This document shows positions 45,099 to 54,664 of a stretch of 64,000 bases of DNA, piece after piece. Position 1 is the first letter of the stretch. Every line of letters begins with the position of its first letter. The stretch is from DATJGF01 sp035495315. GTDB taxonomy: Bacteria; Verrucomicrobiota; Verrucomicrobiia; Limisphaerales; UBA8199. The stretch lies in assembly GCA_035495315.1 (NCBI GenBank), contig DATJGF010000177.1, forward strand, positions 29,167 to 93,166, read 5' to 3'. The notes under the pieces are model-generated. The model was not told the origin of the DNA. It made no database searches and worked only from the letters and a program-made list of their open reading frames with translations. The position numbers were made by a program, and so were the translations under genes.

Positions 45099-46475
45099 CT
45101 ACGACGCTTTGGCGAGCTCTTGCCAAAGATAAGCGCTCATCAATTGCCCTTTGGCAAAGCAATCAAGATCGAATTTCTCGTTGGGTGAGTGGGCATTATC
45201 ATCCGGTAGTGCCAGCCCCAGCATCAAAGAATCCGCGCCCAGAATGTTTTTGAATTCCTGTACAATCGGAATCGAACCTCCTTCGCGCATCGGCAGAGGT
45301 TCGTGATCGAAAGCCATGCGCAGTGCGCGCAAAGCTGCTTGAGCACGCGGACTGGTAGGTGAAACCAGATAGGGCTGGGCGCCATGACCCGGAATAATCT
45401 CCATCCGCACCGTCGGCGGGCAAAGCTTGCGTAAGTGTTGAGTGACCAGTTTGGTAATGCGCTCTGGTTTTTGGTTCGGCACCAGACGGGCCGTAATCTT
45501 GGCTCGTGCCCACGCGGGCACAATGGTTTTGCTGCCCTCGCCTTGGTACCCGCTGGTCAAACCATTAATCTCAAAAGTCGGGCGAGCGGACCGCTGCTCG
45601 ACAGCGGTGTAGCCTCGTTCCCCAAAGAGCTTTGGGACGCCGAGCAGCTTTTGATACTCCCGCGCGTTGAAAGGAAGGCGCTTGAATTGCTTGCGTTCGT
45701 AGGGTGATAGCGGCTGAACATCATCATAGAACCCAGGTATGGTTATTTTGCCATTCTTATCTCTCAGTTGCGCCAGGATCTGAGTTAGCGCCATCGCAGG
45801 GTTATCGACTGTGCCACCGAATATGCCCGAATGCAGATCGCGCGAGGGACCATGAACAATGATTTCGAACGCCGCTATACCCCGCAAGGCATAGGTCAGA
45901 GCCGGGTGTTTCAGCGAAGGAATACCTGTATCGGAGATGACGATCGCTTCGCACGTCAGTTCTTCCCGATTTTCCTTCAGAAAACCAGACAGGCTCTTGC
46001 TACCCACTTCCTCTTCTCCCTCGATCACAAAGGTGATGTCACAGGGCAGCTCTGTCCCCGTTTTGACGTAGGCTTCGATCGCTTTCAGATGGGCGAGATG
46101 CTGGCCCTTATTATCGGTCGCGCCGCGCGCAAACAGCGATCGCCCTTGGATTCGCGGTTCAAACGGCGGCGACTTCCACAGCTCAAAAGGTTCGGGCGGC
46201 TGCACATCATAGTGGCCGTAAACCACATAGTGTTTCCGGTGAGCGCCATTGGAAGTGCGTCGCGTCTTTGCGACCACCACGGGATGTCCTGCCGTGTGAC
46301 AAAGCCTTGCCTGTAATCCTATGCCCCGGCAATGCTCTACCAACCAATCGGCGCACGCGTGCATATCCGTTCGATGAGGTGCCTGCGCGGAAACGCTGGG
46401 AAATCTAACGTACTGGCAAAGCTCGTCGATGAAACGTTTCTGGTTGTTGCGTAAGTAGGTTCGAATGCTTTGCAT
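45099..46475 (-). CDS. M20-family dipeptidase
   Basis: About 458 residues of the M20 metallopeptidase family, cytosolic nonspecific dipeptidase (CNDP/DapE-like) branch. Metal-binding and catalytic blocks: VVYGHYDVQPPEPFELWKSPPFEP, ARGATDNKGQHLAHLKA, FVIEGEEEVGS, and near the end GGSIPIVQEFKNILGADS. The residues match binding of two zinc ions and a Glu base. ATG 46475 is preferred over 46511. Likely cleaves dipeptides in the cytoplasm. Confidence 0.93.
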   Translation of the reverse strand: MQSIRTYLRNNQKRFIDELCQYVRFPSVSAQAPHRTDMHACADWLVEHCRGIGLQARLCHTAGHPVVVAKTRRTSNGAHRKHYVVYGHYDVQPPEPFELWKSPPFEPRIQGRSLFARGATDNKGQHLAHLKAIEAYVKTGTELPCDITFVIEGEEEVGSKSLSGFLKENREELTCEAIVISDTGIPSLKHPALTYALRGIAAFEIIVHGPSRDLHSGIFGGTVDNPAMALTQILAQLRDKNGKITIPGFYDDVQPLSPYERKQFKRLPFNAREYQKLLGVPKLFGERGYTAVEQRSARPTFEINGLTSGYQGEGSKTIVPAWARAKITARLVPNQKPERITKLVTQHLRKLCPPTVRMEIIPGHGAQPYLVSPTSPRAQAALRALRMAFDHEPLPMREGGSIPIVQEFKNILGADSLMLGLALPDDNAHSPNEKFDLDCFAKGQLMSAYLWQELAKAS

Positions 46476-46593
46476 GCAAGGGATGGACAGACAATGGAGG
46501 GTCGATTTCAATAAATCCGCGCAGCGCAGGATGCTTCTCTAGCGCTCCGAGGGACGGCCTTTTCGTTGTGCGGCGGATTCACGTCGCGTTTGG

Positions 46594-49500
46594 CTACTTC
46601 TTCGGTTTCAAGAATTGGTTCAGCAGATTACCCACCGGTGATTGATTTGTAGAAGCCTGTTTAGGTGCGGCATTTGTATTGGTTGAAGTGCCTCCCCCAA
46701 GAATCCCGCTCAATCCCTGAATCAGGTTGCCGCTTTTACTATTGCTGGGAATGACGCCACCAAGGCCACGCACCACCGAGCCAAGCAGGGCGACTTTGTT
46801 GATGTCTGCTTTCGGATTGCCCACCGTGCCACGCATGGTCAGGAAATCCGGCAGTTTGACGTAAGCTGCATTTGTCGGCGCATTCGCAGGCACCATGTTC
46901 ACTTTTTCGGCGACTGAACGACCTAACGAGACGCTAACAGGAATTTGGACGGCAGAATTGGTCAAAATAGAAGCAAGGGTTATCGTCCCGGTCGCATCGG
47001 CTTCGAAAGCGGAGCTCTGTACCATCGCCTGCTGCAGTTCGATTCGTCCGCTCCCCATATTGCCTCGAGCGGCAATCTTGTCGATCGGTGATTTCTCCAG
47101 GTCTCCGGATAGACCTCCCTTACTGCCGGGCACAAAGGCTCCTAACAGATTGCCTACCGCTCCCTCGCGATTGCTCAGGAGGTCGGGTATCGTGGCGACA
47201 ACGTTGATTAATACACGCAGCAAAGGCCATCGAATATTCACCGCCAGTAGGTTCAGATTCGTCGTATTGACATCAAACTGACCGGTCAGGTTTTTTTGCA
47301 GGTTTGTTCCAGCCGTGCCGATCCCGTTAATTTGCGCTTGCGCGAACAACGCTCCGGATAACTGCCCTTTGCGCTCCGGTTGAAACGTGTTTACTAACGG
47401 CGCTAAGGGAATTCCCTGGGCATTGAATGAAAGTCCATATTTATAGCCTGGCACACCCATGTCCAAATCTACCGTCGTGTTTACCGGCGCGCCGTTTAGA
47501 TTCAATTTGAACGGGTTTACCACCACATGGCCGCCATCGATTTTCGTTGTGGCCTGAAAATCCCCGATCTCCACCTCATGCAAATACATGCGCCGGAGAT
47601 TCGCTTCGGCAACAAAGTTGCGTAGTGGCAATTGCTGCGCCGGTAATTCCCGCTCGGGATTCGCCGAGGCAACTGTGGCGGGCACTTTGTTAGTCGATGT
47701 AGTGGCAGGGGTGTTGGTTTTTGCTATTGAGCCCTTTTGTGTCGCAAACAAGTCGTAATAGCTCGTCAGGTCCAGCGAATCCGCACTGAGCTTCAGGTTG
47801 CCTTGCGTGGCATTTGTTTGCGACATATCGATCCGGCCGGTGAGTTGCACCTGGTTCGTCGCACGGGCAGTCGGGGTGAACCCGATCTGGAACTGGCGGA
47901 TCTCTGCGATTTGCTTATTGAGCGAAGCGTCCACTTGCAGTTTGGTCTCAAGGGGTGTCGCTGGAAACTCACCCTTAGGATCGTTGACTACCAGGTTCGT
48001 GATTGCCATGTCCGCTTTGACTTCAGAAGCCGCGGCCGGATCGTAGTGGACCGAGGCATTAGCGTTCAGGACCACACTCACCAGCTTCTTTTCGCCCAAG
48101 GTGGGTTCGAGAAAAGGCCGAAGTCCGTTCTGGTTGAGATCGGCCAATTTCGCCGTCAGTTGCGTTAGTTTGTTCGTGACCCCATAAGTGCCCGCCAGCT
48201 CAAAGCTTCCGCCTGGATTGGAGCCTTCCGTTATCTTTCCAGAAATCTTTCGGATTTGAACTGTTTGCGGTGTCATGCCGACATTCAGATCGGCCGTCGC
48301 ACCGAAGTTGCTGAAATTATTCTTTCCGATAGTACCGGTCAGCTCGGCAAGCGTAAAATTCCCGCTGACGTCCTGCACTGCCGCCGGCGTGCTCTTGTCT
48401 TTGGCATTCGGATCAGGTTTTTGCACCAGTTGAATTTTCAAATCCGCCCTGCCCGAAGAGACGTTCGCGTCCGGTTGCGGAAATGCTTGCAGCAAGCGCG
48501 CCAGAAAAACCTGCGCTCCGAGTTGTACCTCCGCCGATGAGGTCGTTTGGTTGTAGCTGCCTGAACCCGAGGCGATGATGAGCGATTGGCCGGCTCGCGC
48601 CAGCTCAAACTTGTATTCAGGAAAAGTGAATTGCCTCAACTCCGTCGCTTTCCCGCGCAAAACCAAGGTGACCGTGGCTTGTGAGAGTTGATTGCTGCCG
48701 ACGCCGGCAGTGAGATTGTCGATTTTGGAATTCAGGTCAAACGTAAGATTGGTACCACCCTCCTGCGACACCAGTTGCAGTTTCATATTTACATCGCCGG
48801 TCGAAGCGGCATCGCCCAGAAAGGGTTTCCAATCAGCCAAATCGAGGTGCGTTACTGCTACGCTGAGCGGCCCGCCATTGGCGCCGCTTGAAGAGATCGT
48901 CATGGGACTTGTTAATTCGGCCGAAAATATGGTTTTGCCCTTTTGGGTGCCGTTGACGTTCAGCACTCGCAAACTGGTAATGTTGGCGGCACGATCCACA
49001 CTCACGTCGTAATTGGCTTTGAGATCCAGCGGTGGTGTCGCCTGATTGGTCCTGGTCAACTGCAGTTGGCTCAGGCCGAATTGACCAGTCGCCGTAATCG
49101 CAGCGCCGCCTTTCGCGAGCTGGATCTGATTCGTCGAATTTATGGTCGTAGGACCGAAATCCAGGCCGCTGCTGGCCCCGGCGAGGTTTAAAAGGTTTTT
49201 ATCAATATTGAATACTTCAATATTCAATTTACCTTCCGTCTTTCCCATATCGAAGGGACCCGCTACGCGGATCTGGCCCAGAGCTGTATTTCCCTTTTGG
49301 AACCGCAACGCGACTTGGCGGACCTCCGTCGGGGTGACGTCGCAGTCAAGATTGGCCATTAACGTCGCCAGTTGCGCGAGCACTCCACCCGCGCGAATTA
49401 CCTCAAGCCGAGTGTTGCCTTGAATTGAACCAGGGCTGAGATCCGGCCCAAGCCCCAACGAAAAATTGCCCGTCAGTTTGGCGTTAAGGACTCCATTGGT

Positions 49501-50163
49501 GGCTGGAGCAGGTGGATTGTTATCAAAGACGATATCTGACGAAACCGACAGCTTGCCGGTCTGGCCATTTTTCAAATCGGTCAGGGTAACGTTCAGTTTT
49601 GACAGCTCTGCGGTCTGACGATGATTTCCATCATAAAATTTGGTCTGCCGAAGTGTCCCGTCCGTCAGCGTGATTTTCCGGACGTCAATCTGCGCTGGCT
49701 TGGAAGGCTTTTGTTCGGTTTTGGGCTTTTCTGGTTTTTGCTGCATCGCCTTAAGAATCGGATCGAGATTGCTCGTGCCGTCGGCATTTTGCACCACCGT
49801 CACCGTCGGTGCATTCAACGTTAGCTCCTCGACGTGGATGTTTCCTTTGATGATTTCCATCAAGCTATAACGCACTCGCACCTCGGGACAGTTTACCACG
49901 GGTTCGGTCCCCGTCGTTTCAACCTTCAGATTCGATAAAGTGACGCCGCTGAAAGGATGAATTGACGCATCACTGACCGTAATCCGCGCATTCAGCGTCG
50001 CCCCGACTTTGGGCAGAATGAAACCTTTAAAGAATGCCGAACTTGTCCCGACAAAATAGGCCAGGATGATTAAAACCAGGAAAATACCAAGTATCCAAAC
50101 GATCGCGCGAAGCCAACCGCGCCGTTTTTGAGGCGCCGGCGAAGTCATTGTTGCGTCTGCCAT
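46594..50163 (-). CDS. AsmA-family outer-membrane-assembly protein (very large)
   Basis: A 1,189-residue protein with one N-terminal membrane segment (AIVWILGIFLVLIILAYFVG) and a long periplasmic beta-rich body. LNARITVSDASIHPFSGVTLSNLKV and the C-terminal AsmA-like region match the AsmA/YhdP/TamB repeating-beta-groove group, which forms bridges that carry lipids between inner and outer membranes. The last residues are a low-complexity Asn/Thr/Gly/Pro region. The gene lies alone, near LPS and envelope genes. Which member of the group it equals is uncertain. Confidence 0.85.
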   Translation of the reverse strand: MADATMTSPAPQKRRGWLRAIVWILGIFLVLIILAYFVGTSSAFFKGFILPKVGATLNARITVSDASIHPFSGVTLSNLKVETTGTEPVVNCPEVRVRYSLMEIIKGNIHVEELTLNAPTVTVVQNADGTSNLDPILKAMQQKPEKPKTEQKPSKPAQIDVRKITLTDGTLRQTKFYDGNHRQTAELSKLNVTLTDLKNGQTGKLSVSSDIVFDNNPPAPATNGVLNAKLTGNFSLGLGPDLSPGSIQGNTRLEVIRAGGVLAQLATLMANLDCDVTPTEVRQVALRFQKGNTALGQIRVAGPFDMGKTEGKLNIEVFNIDKNLLNLAGASSGLDFGPTTINSTNQIQLAKGGAAITATGQFGLSQLQLTRTNQATPPLDLKANYDVSVDRAANITSLRVLNVNGTQKGKTIFSAELTSPMTISSSGANGGPLSVAVTHLDLADWKPFLGDAASTGDVNMKLQLVSQEGGTNLTFDLNSKIDNLTAGVGSNQLSQATVTLVLRGKATELRQFTFPEYKFELARAGQSLIIASGSGSYNQTTSSAEVQLGAQVFLARLLQAFPQPDANVSSGRADLKIQLVQKPDPNAKDKSTPAAVQDVSGNFTLAELTGTIGKNNFSNFGATADLNVGMTPQTVQIRKISGKITEGSNPGGSFELAGTYGVTNKLTQLTAKLADLNQNGLRPFLEPTLGEKKLVSVVLNANASVHYDPAAASEVKADMAITNLVVNDPKGEFPATPLETKLQVDASLNKQIAEIRQFQIGFTPTARATNQVQLTGRIDMSQTNATQGNLKLSADSLDLTSYYDLFATQKGSIAKTNTPATTSTNKVPATVASANPERELPAQQLPLRNFVAEANLRRMYLHEVEIGDFQATTKIDGGHVVVNPFKLNLNGAPVNTTVDLDMGVPGYKYGLSFNAQGIPLAPLVNTFQPERKGQLSGALFAQAQINGIGTAGTNLQKNLTGQFDVNTTNLNLLAVNIRWPLLRVLINVVATIPDLLSNREGAVGNLLGAFVPGSKGGLSGDLEKSPIDKIAARGNMGSGRIELQQAMVQSSAFEADATGTITLASILTNSAVQIPVSVSLGRSVAEKVNMVPANAPTNAAYVKLPDFLTMRGTVGNPKADINKVALLGSVVRGLGGVIPSNSKSGNLIQGLSGILGGGTSTNTNAAPKQASTNQSPVGNLLNQFLKPKK

Positions 50164-50360
50164 AAGAAATCCTGAGTCGAACCGATTGCATCAGAGTTAA
50201 AGTATAACCGTTGCTCACGTCAACAGGTCTGTATACTACAAACTATAGTTCAAGTTCCTATTATAGAATAGCGGCAGGGCACAGTACCGTCCCCCGCGCA
50301 GCTCACCCTCCCGCCAATTCTGCCTTTGTCGAGCGCGATGGAAGTTGCAATGCCCTGGGG

Positions 50361-51104
50361 ATGCACCACATTGTGCCTGTGCGAATTTCTTTGATAGTTC
50401 CTGCGTTTAATGAGGAACGCTTGCTGGGCGATTCCCTGGCCGCTATCCAGAAGGCGGCGCGGGCTTTTACCCTTCGAGACTGGGGAACCGAGCTCATCGT
50501 CTGCGATAACAATTCGACAGATCGGACCGCCGAGGTGGCGCGCGCTGCCGGCGCGAAGGTGGTATTCGAGCCGATTAATCAAATTGGCCGCGCACGTAAT
50601 CGTGGTGCCCAGGCTGCCACCTGTGACTGGTTAATATTTGTGGATGCGGATTCTCAACCAACCCTTGAACTGTTCGCGGCTGTCGGGGACCAGATCGACA
50701 CGGGATGCTGCCTTGCGGGAGGCAGCACCGTGAAATTAGAGGGCGACTTTCCAAAGGCGAAGTCGATAACCGCGCTTTGGAATTGCCTGAGTCGCCGATT
50801 CAAGCTACTGGCGGGATCCTTTATTTTTTGCCAAGCAAAAGCCTTTCACACCGCAGGGGGGTTCAGCGAAAAACTGTTCGCTGGGGAGGAGCTTGATTTA
50901 ACTGTGAGGTTGAAACGGATCGCCCGGGAGCAACGCAAAAAGGTCGTGATCCTTCATGGGCACCCATTGCTGACGTCGGCTCGCAAACTCCATTTGTACA
51001 GCGGCCGAGATCACCTCTGGTTCATCGCCAAGGTGATGCTGGCACCCCAAAAAGTGCTCACAAGCCGGGACGCTTGCTTTACCTGGTACGATGGAAGGCG
51101 TTAG
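50361..51104 (+). CDS. Glycosyltransferase family 2 protein
   Basis: About 247 residues of GT-A fold. RISLIVPAFNEERLLGDSLAAI is the N-terminal nucleotide-sugar site, CDNNSTDRTAEVARAAGA follows, and WLIFVDADSQP carries the DxD metal motif. FCQAKAFHTAGGFSEKLFAGEELDLTVRL is the acceptor-side block. No membrane anchor is seen. ATG 50361 is preferred because the upstream in-frame region to 50211 is Ser/Tyr-rich and not protein-like. It may work on cell-surface glycans; substrate unknown. Confidence 0.88.
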   Translation: MHHIVPVRISLIVPAFNEERLLGDSLAAIQKAARAFTLRDWGTELIVCDNNSTDRTAEVARAAGAKVVFEPINQIGRARNRGAQAATCDWLIFVDADSQPTLELFAAVGDQIDTGCCLAGGSTVKLEGDFPKAKSITALWNCLSRRFKLLAGSFIFCQAKAFHTAGGFSEKLFAGEELDLTVRLKRIAREQRKKVVILHGHPLLTSARKLHLYSGRDHLWFIAKVMLAPQKVLTSRDACFTWYDGRR

Positions 51105-51179
51105 CGCGGTTCCTCCCGCGGTTGGCGAGCCTTGACTATGGCTTGCCAACCCAAGCGCGGACTTGTTTAATCGCCGTCG

Positions 51180-52535
51180 GTGTTACAACAGCAAACGATA
51201 AATCATCCGGCGACCTATTCCGGCGTTGGGCTGCACAGCGGCAATCGCGTCAGCATGACTTTTCTGCCCGCCCCTCCCAATACGGGGATCCGATTTCGCA
51301 GGATCGATCTCGAGGGTAAACCGGAGATCGAAGCGCGTGTTGAAAATGTCACCGAAAACAACCGCTCGACGACGCTGGCCAAGGGCAATACCAAAATCCA
51401 TACCGTAGAGCACGTGCTCGCCACTTTCGCCGGCTTTGGCATCGATAATGCCATTGTCGAATTAGACGCCAATGAGCCTCCGGTCGGCGACGGTAGCGCG
51501 CGTGAGTACTGCAGGCTTATCCGGGACTGCGGCATTGTCGGGCAAGACGAACGGCGCGACCCGTACGTCGTGACCTCGCCCATCGAATTGGACATGGGTG
51601 AGACGGTGATGACCCTGTTTCCCGACGATGTTTTCAAGATTAGTTGCACTAGCTCGGATCGGCAAGGTCGCTTTACGCAGTTCTATAGCATCGAGCTTTC
51701 TCCCAAGAGTTGGGAGAAGGAGCTTTCAGAAGCCCGCACCTTTTGCTTTTACGAAGAAATTGAATTCTTGATTCGAAACGGATTGATCAAGGGCGGCAGC
51801 CTGGAAAACGCCGTTGTCATCCGTGACGATGCAGTGCTTACCAATGAACCGCTGCGCTACCCGGACGAATTCGTTCGCCACAAGATCCTCGATATCGTCG
51901 GTGACCTTTCACTGTTAGGCCGTCCTCTGCACGGACATTTGATTGCTGTCAAACCCAGTCACGCTGCCAATTGCGAGTTGGTCCGGCGAGTTACCGCCCA
52001 AATGTGCAAACCGCAGAGTTTCGGTCCTCCGCCTCCGCCGGGGCGAGCGGTGCCGGTTCCAGGAAACGGAGCTCAAACAGCAGAGCCAGCCAGCTGCGTT
52101 ATGGATATCGAGGCGGTGATGAGAATTTTGCCGCACCGTTTCCCCTTTCTTATGGTCGATCGCGTCGTCGAAATCCAGGGCAACCGCATCGTCGCACTCA
52201 AAAACGTCTCGATCAATGAGCCTTATTTCCAGGGACATTTCCCCGGACACCCCATCATGCCGGGAGTGCTGCAACTCGAAGCAATTGCTCAGGCAGCCGG
52301 ATTACTGATGCTTCGAAAGCCAGAGAATGATCGGCAACTCGCTTATTTCATGTCTGCTGAAAACGTCAAATGGCGCAAACCTGTCCAGCCCGGGGACGTG
52401 CTTTTCATTGAGGTCGAGATGATGAAAGTGCGCGGCACGATTGGGAAGGCGAAAGGCGTTTGCAAGGTTCGCGGGGAAGTCGTCAGCGAGGGAGAGGTCA
52501 CGTTCATGCTCCGCGAAGCTGCCGTTAAGGCCTAA
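51180..52535 (+). CDS. lpxC/fabZ: LpxC-FabZ fusion: UDP-acyl-GlcNAc deacetylase / 3-hydroxyacyl-ACP dehydratase
   Basis: A 451-residue fusion starting at GTG. Residues 1 to about 285 are LpxC, the committed step of lipid A: QTINHPATYSGVGLHSG, VEHVLATFAGFGIDNAIVEL with a zinc-binding His, and HKILDIVGDLSLLG plus GHLIAVKPSHAAN with the other zinc and catalytic residues. A Pro-rich linker (about 283-300) leads to FabZ from about 305: ILPHRFPFLMVDRV and FQGHFPGHPIMPGVLQLEAIAQAAG with the catalytic His and Glu. LpxC and FabZ draw on the same acyl-ACP pool, so fusion balances lipid A and fatty-acid synthesis. Fusions are known in Bacteroidota and related phyla. Confidence 0.96.
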   Translation: MLQQQTINHPATYSGVGLHSGNRVSMTFLPAPPNTGIRFRRIDLEGKPEIEARVENVTENNRSTTLAKGNTKIHTVEHVLATFAGFGIDNAIVELDANEPPVGDGSAREYCRLIRDCGIVGQDERRDPYVVTSPIELDMGETVMTLFPDDVFKISCTSSDRQGRFTQFYSIELSPKSWEKELSEARTFCFYEEIEFLIRNGLIKGGSLENAVVIRDDAVLTNEPLRYPDEFVRHKILDIVGDLSLLGRPLHGHLIAVKPSHAANCELVRRVTAQMCKPQSFGPPPPPGRAVPVPGNGAQTAEPASCVMDIEAVMRILPHRFPFLMVDRVVEIQGNRIVALKNVSINEPYFQGHFPGHPIMPGVLQLEAIAQAAGLLMLRKPENDRQLAYFMSAENVKWRKPVQPGDVLFIEVEMMKVRGTIGKAKGVCKVRGEVVSEGEVTFMLREAAVKA

Positions 52536-52550
52536 CTCAACCCTCCCAGT

Positions 52551-53288
52551 TTGCAGAACGCTCACCAACCCAAGCCGCCCCTGCAGCCGGGCACATTGTA
52601 TTTGGTAGCGACTCCGATCGGTAACCTGGAGGACATTACCTTACGTGCCCTTCGTACCTTAACAGAATGTGATGTTGTCGCTGCGGAAGACACCCGGCGC
52701 ACCGGACTGCTGCTGAAACATTTCGAGATCTCCAAACCGCTGCTCAGCTATTTCAGGTTCAACGAAGCCAGACGAGGCCAGCAAATCCTCGAGCGCTTGG
52801 CCAGGGGCCAGAAAGTGGCGTTAGTGACTGATGCCGGCAGCCCAGGTATAAGCGATCCCGGAGAACGTATTGTTCGAGCGGCGATCACTGCCGGATTTCG
52901 TGTGGAGGCGGTACCTGGTGCCAGTGCTTTGGTCACAGCGCTCACAGCTAGTGGATTGCCGACCGACGAGTTTCATTTTCTTGGCTTTCTGCCTCACAAG
53001 TCCGGGCAAAGACTAAAAACCCTCGAAAAGCTTAGAATGATCGATGCCACGTTAGTCCTGTACGAATCTCCCTATCGGATTGAAAAATTATTAGGTGAAC
53101 TCCACGAGCTGTATCCTGACCGTCGCGTTGTGCTGGCGCGGGAACTCACCAAAAAATTTGAAGAATTTCTGCGGGGAACACCCAACGAACTGTTGCGGCT
53201 TTTGCAGCAACGCGCATTGCGGGGAGAGTTTGTTGTTTTGATGGAAGGGGCGGCCCGGGCAAAGGCGCAGGGCTCGGGATTAGAATGA
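52551..53288 (+). CDS. rsmI: 16S rRNA (cytidine(1402)-2'-O)-methyltransferase
   Basis: A 245-residue tetrapyrrole-methylase-fold enzyme. GTLYLVATPIGNLEDITLRAL is the signature, then CDVVAAEDTRRTGLLLKHF, VALVTDAGSPGISDPGERIV and VEAVPGASALVTALTASGLPTDEFHFLGFLP. The start is TTG 52551, 15 bases after lpxC-fabZ, so it is probably in the same operon. It adds the 2'-O-methyl group to C1402 of 16S rRNA, which affects decoding. Confidence 0.95.
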   Translation: MQNAHQPKPPLQPGTLYLVATPIGNLEDITLRALRTLTECDVVAAEDTRRTGLLLKHFEISKPLLSYFRFNEARRGQQILERLARGQKVALVTDAGSPGISDPGERIVRAAITAGFRVEAVPGASALVTALTASGLPTDEFHFLGFLPHKSGQRLKTLEKLRMIDATLVLYESPYRIEKLLGELHELYPDRRVVLARELTKKFEEFLRGTPNELLRLLQQRALRGEFVVLMEGAARAKAQGSGLE

Positions 53289-53324
53289 GCTCGAATATCA
53301 GTTGCTATCAGTTACATTCGTGGC

Positions 53325-53543
53325 ATGGGCGATGACGCGCTTTCCATGAAAGTTGCTGGGCGGAAAGGCCGACGAAACGCCGACTTGAACGCAATCGATC
53401 TGATGCAAAAAATGGCAAATGAACTTCGCAAAGGCCGCCCATTTATGCCCAAGGGCGTATGGCGCTTTAAGACCTATGAGGAAGCCGATCAATGGAAACT
53501 GAGGATGCTAACACGTCGAGGGAACCTCGATTCCCCACGCTAG
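53325..53543 (+). CDS. Small conserved protein upstream of a nucleotidyltransferase remnant
   Basis: A 72-residue basic protein with a recognisable block: RKGRRNADLNAIDLMQKM, then RPFMPKGVWRFKTYEEADQWK and a basic end. I recall it as a small protein that often precedes a nucleotidyltransferase-type gene in this phylum, like a toxin-antitoxin pair. The gene's 3' end overlaps a frame that resembles the first part of such a nucleotidyltransferase, here broken (see next entry). Function unknown; an antitoxin role is inference. Confidence 0.6.
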   Translation: MGDDALSMKVAGRKGRRNADLNAIDLMQKMANELRKGRPFMPKGVWRFKTYEEADQWKLRMLTRRGNLDSPR

Positions 53544-53657
53544 ATGACTTGGTTTTCCTTTGCCGGTCTTTTGTGGCGAATGAAGCAGACATTGCGTGAT
53601 AAGGATGCACTCGACCGCGCATTTCTGGCTGAGCTTCTGAAACACAAAAAAAGCTGA
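53492..53657 (+). pseudogene. Nucleotidyltransferase gene reduced to its two ends
   Basis: From ATG 53492 (overlapping the end of the previous gene in another frame) the translation begins METEDANTSREPRFPTLDDLV and stops at 53599 after 35 residues. From 53580 a second frame reads MKQTLRDKDALDRAFLAELL and stops at 53657, like the C-terminus of minor nucleotidyltransferases. The start and end of one such gene seem joined with the catalytic middle missing and the frame shifted, so it is best explained as an internal deletion. The family assignment is from pattern memory and needs a search. Confidence 0.6.
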
Positions 53658-53660
53658 TTT

Positions 53661-54452
53661 CTACTGCTTATCTCCAGTGCCGGGTCCTGCAACCGCTGTC
53701 TCCGGCACTGTATTAGTAGAATTGCCCGGGGCGCGGGCTCCAGCCGAGGTCACGTCGGCGCCGGCCAGTTCTTCAGAAAGGATTGTGATGGCGATTCGAC
53801 GATTTTTCGAGCGACCTTCGGGCGTTGAATTATCCGCAACCGGTCGGAATTCGCCATAACCCACTGCACCGAGGCGACGAGGATCCACGCCCGCTTTTTC
53901 AGACAGGAAACGCACGGCAGCTGTCGCGCGCGCGGTCGAGAGTTCCCAATTGCTGGCATAACGGTTTCTGGCTCCTGACCGAATCGGCACATTATCCGTG
54001 TGGCCAATGACGTGGATCTTGAGCCCTTGATGGTGGGCTAGAATGTCGGCCACTTTGCGCAAGACCGCTTCGCCTTCCGGTTTTAAATCTGCCTCTCCGG
54101 AATCAAACAGGATCCGATCCAGAATATTCACCGTGAGTTTTCCCTGCAGTTTTGAAATGGTGACATCCTTGGATTCGAGCGCGGTTCGCATTTCATCCTC
54201 AAGGCTTCTGTGGGCTTGCAGGGCTGCATCTTTCTCCTGCTGCAGCTGATCGATCCGCTGTTGACTATCGCCGAGCAGGTTTTTCAGTTCAGTTACGTCC
54301 CCTTGACTTTTTGCCACCAGCGCGCGGGCTTTTGCCAAATCTTCCTGTGCCTGGTCCAGCCGTTGCTTCTTGTCATAAGAAGAAAAGCCAAGGAGGCCCA
54401 GCAGCAGGGCAATGGTCAGCGCGCTGGCGATCATCCAGGTTTCTTTCGGCAT
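53661..54452 (-). CDS. OmpA-family peptidoglycan-binding protein with coiled coil
   Basis: A 263-residue protein with an N-terminal membrane anchor or signal (WMIASALTIALLLGLLGFSS), a coiled coil at about residues 28-103, and a C-terminal OmpA/MotB domain: ILFDSGEADLKPEGEAVLRKVADIL, VIGHTDNVPI, NWELSTARATAAVRFL and GYGEFRPVADNSTPEGRSKNRRI. The domain binds peptidoglycan (meso-DAP), so the protein tethers the membrane to the wall. No motA is near, so a motor role is unlikely. Gene ends four bases after the remnant nucleotidyltransferase. Confidence 0.9.
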   Translation of the reverse strand: MPKETWMIASALTIALLLGLLGFSSYDKKQRLDQAQEDLAKARALVAKSQGDVTELKNLLGDSQQRIDQLQQEKDAALQAHRSLEDEMRTALESKDVTISKLQGKLTVNILDRILFDSGEADLKPEGEAVLRKVADILAHHQGLKIHVIGHTDNVPIRSGARNRYASNWELSTARATAAVRFLSEKAGVDPRRLGAVGYGEFRPVADNSTPEGRSKNRRIAITILSEELAGADVTSAGARAPGNSTNTVPETAVAGPGTGDKQ

Positions 54453-54664
54453 AATCGGTCTTTTTGTCCTCCAATGGTATGCCTTCCTGGCTCCTACCGA
54501 AAAGCGTTTTTGTGAACCTGGGGTGTTGTGGCCTAAATACTGCTTAACAATCCGTTTTGCCTGTATTGCGTCGGTTATTGGGGCGTCTTCTTGGCATAGA
54601 ACTGGCTCTCTTTGAGCCTAGCATTTGTTGCTCATGCAGGCAATTTGCCTGAGAGGACAGAATC

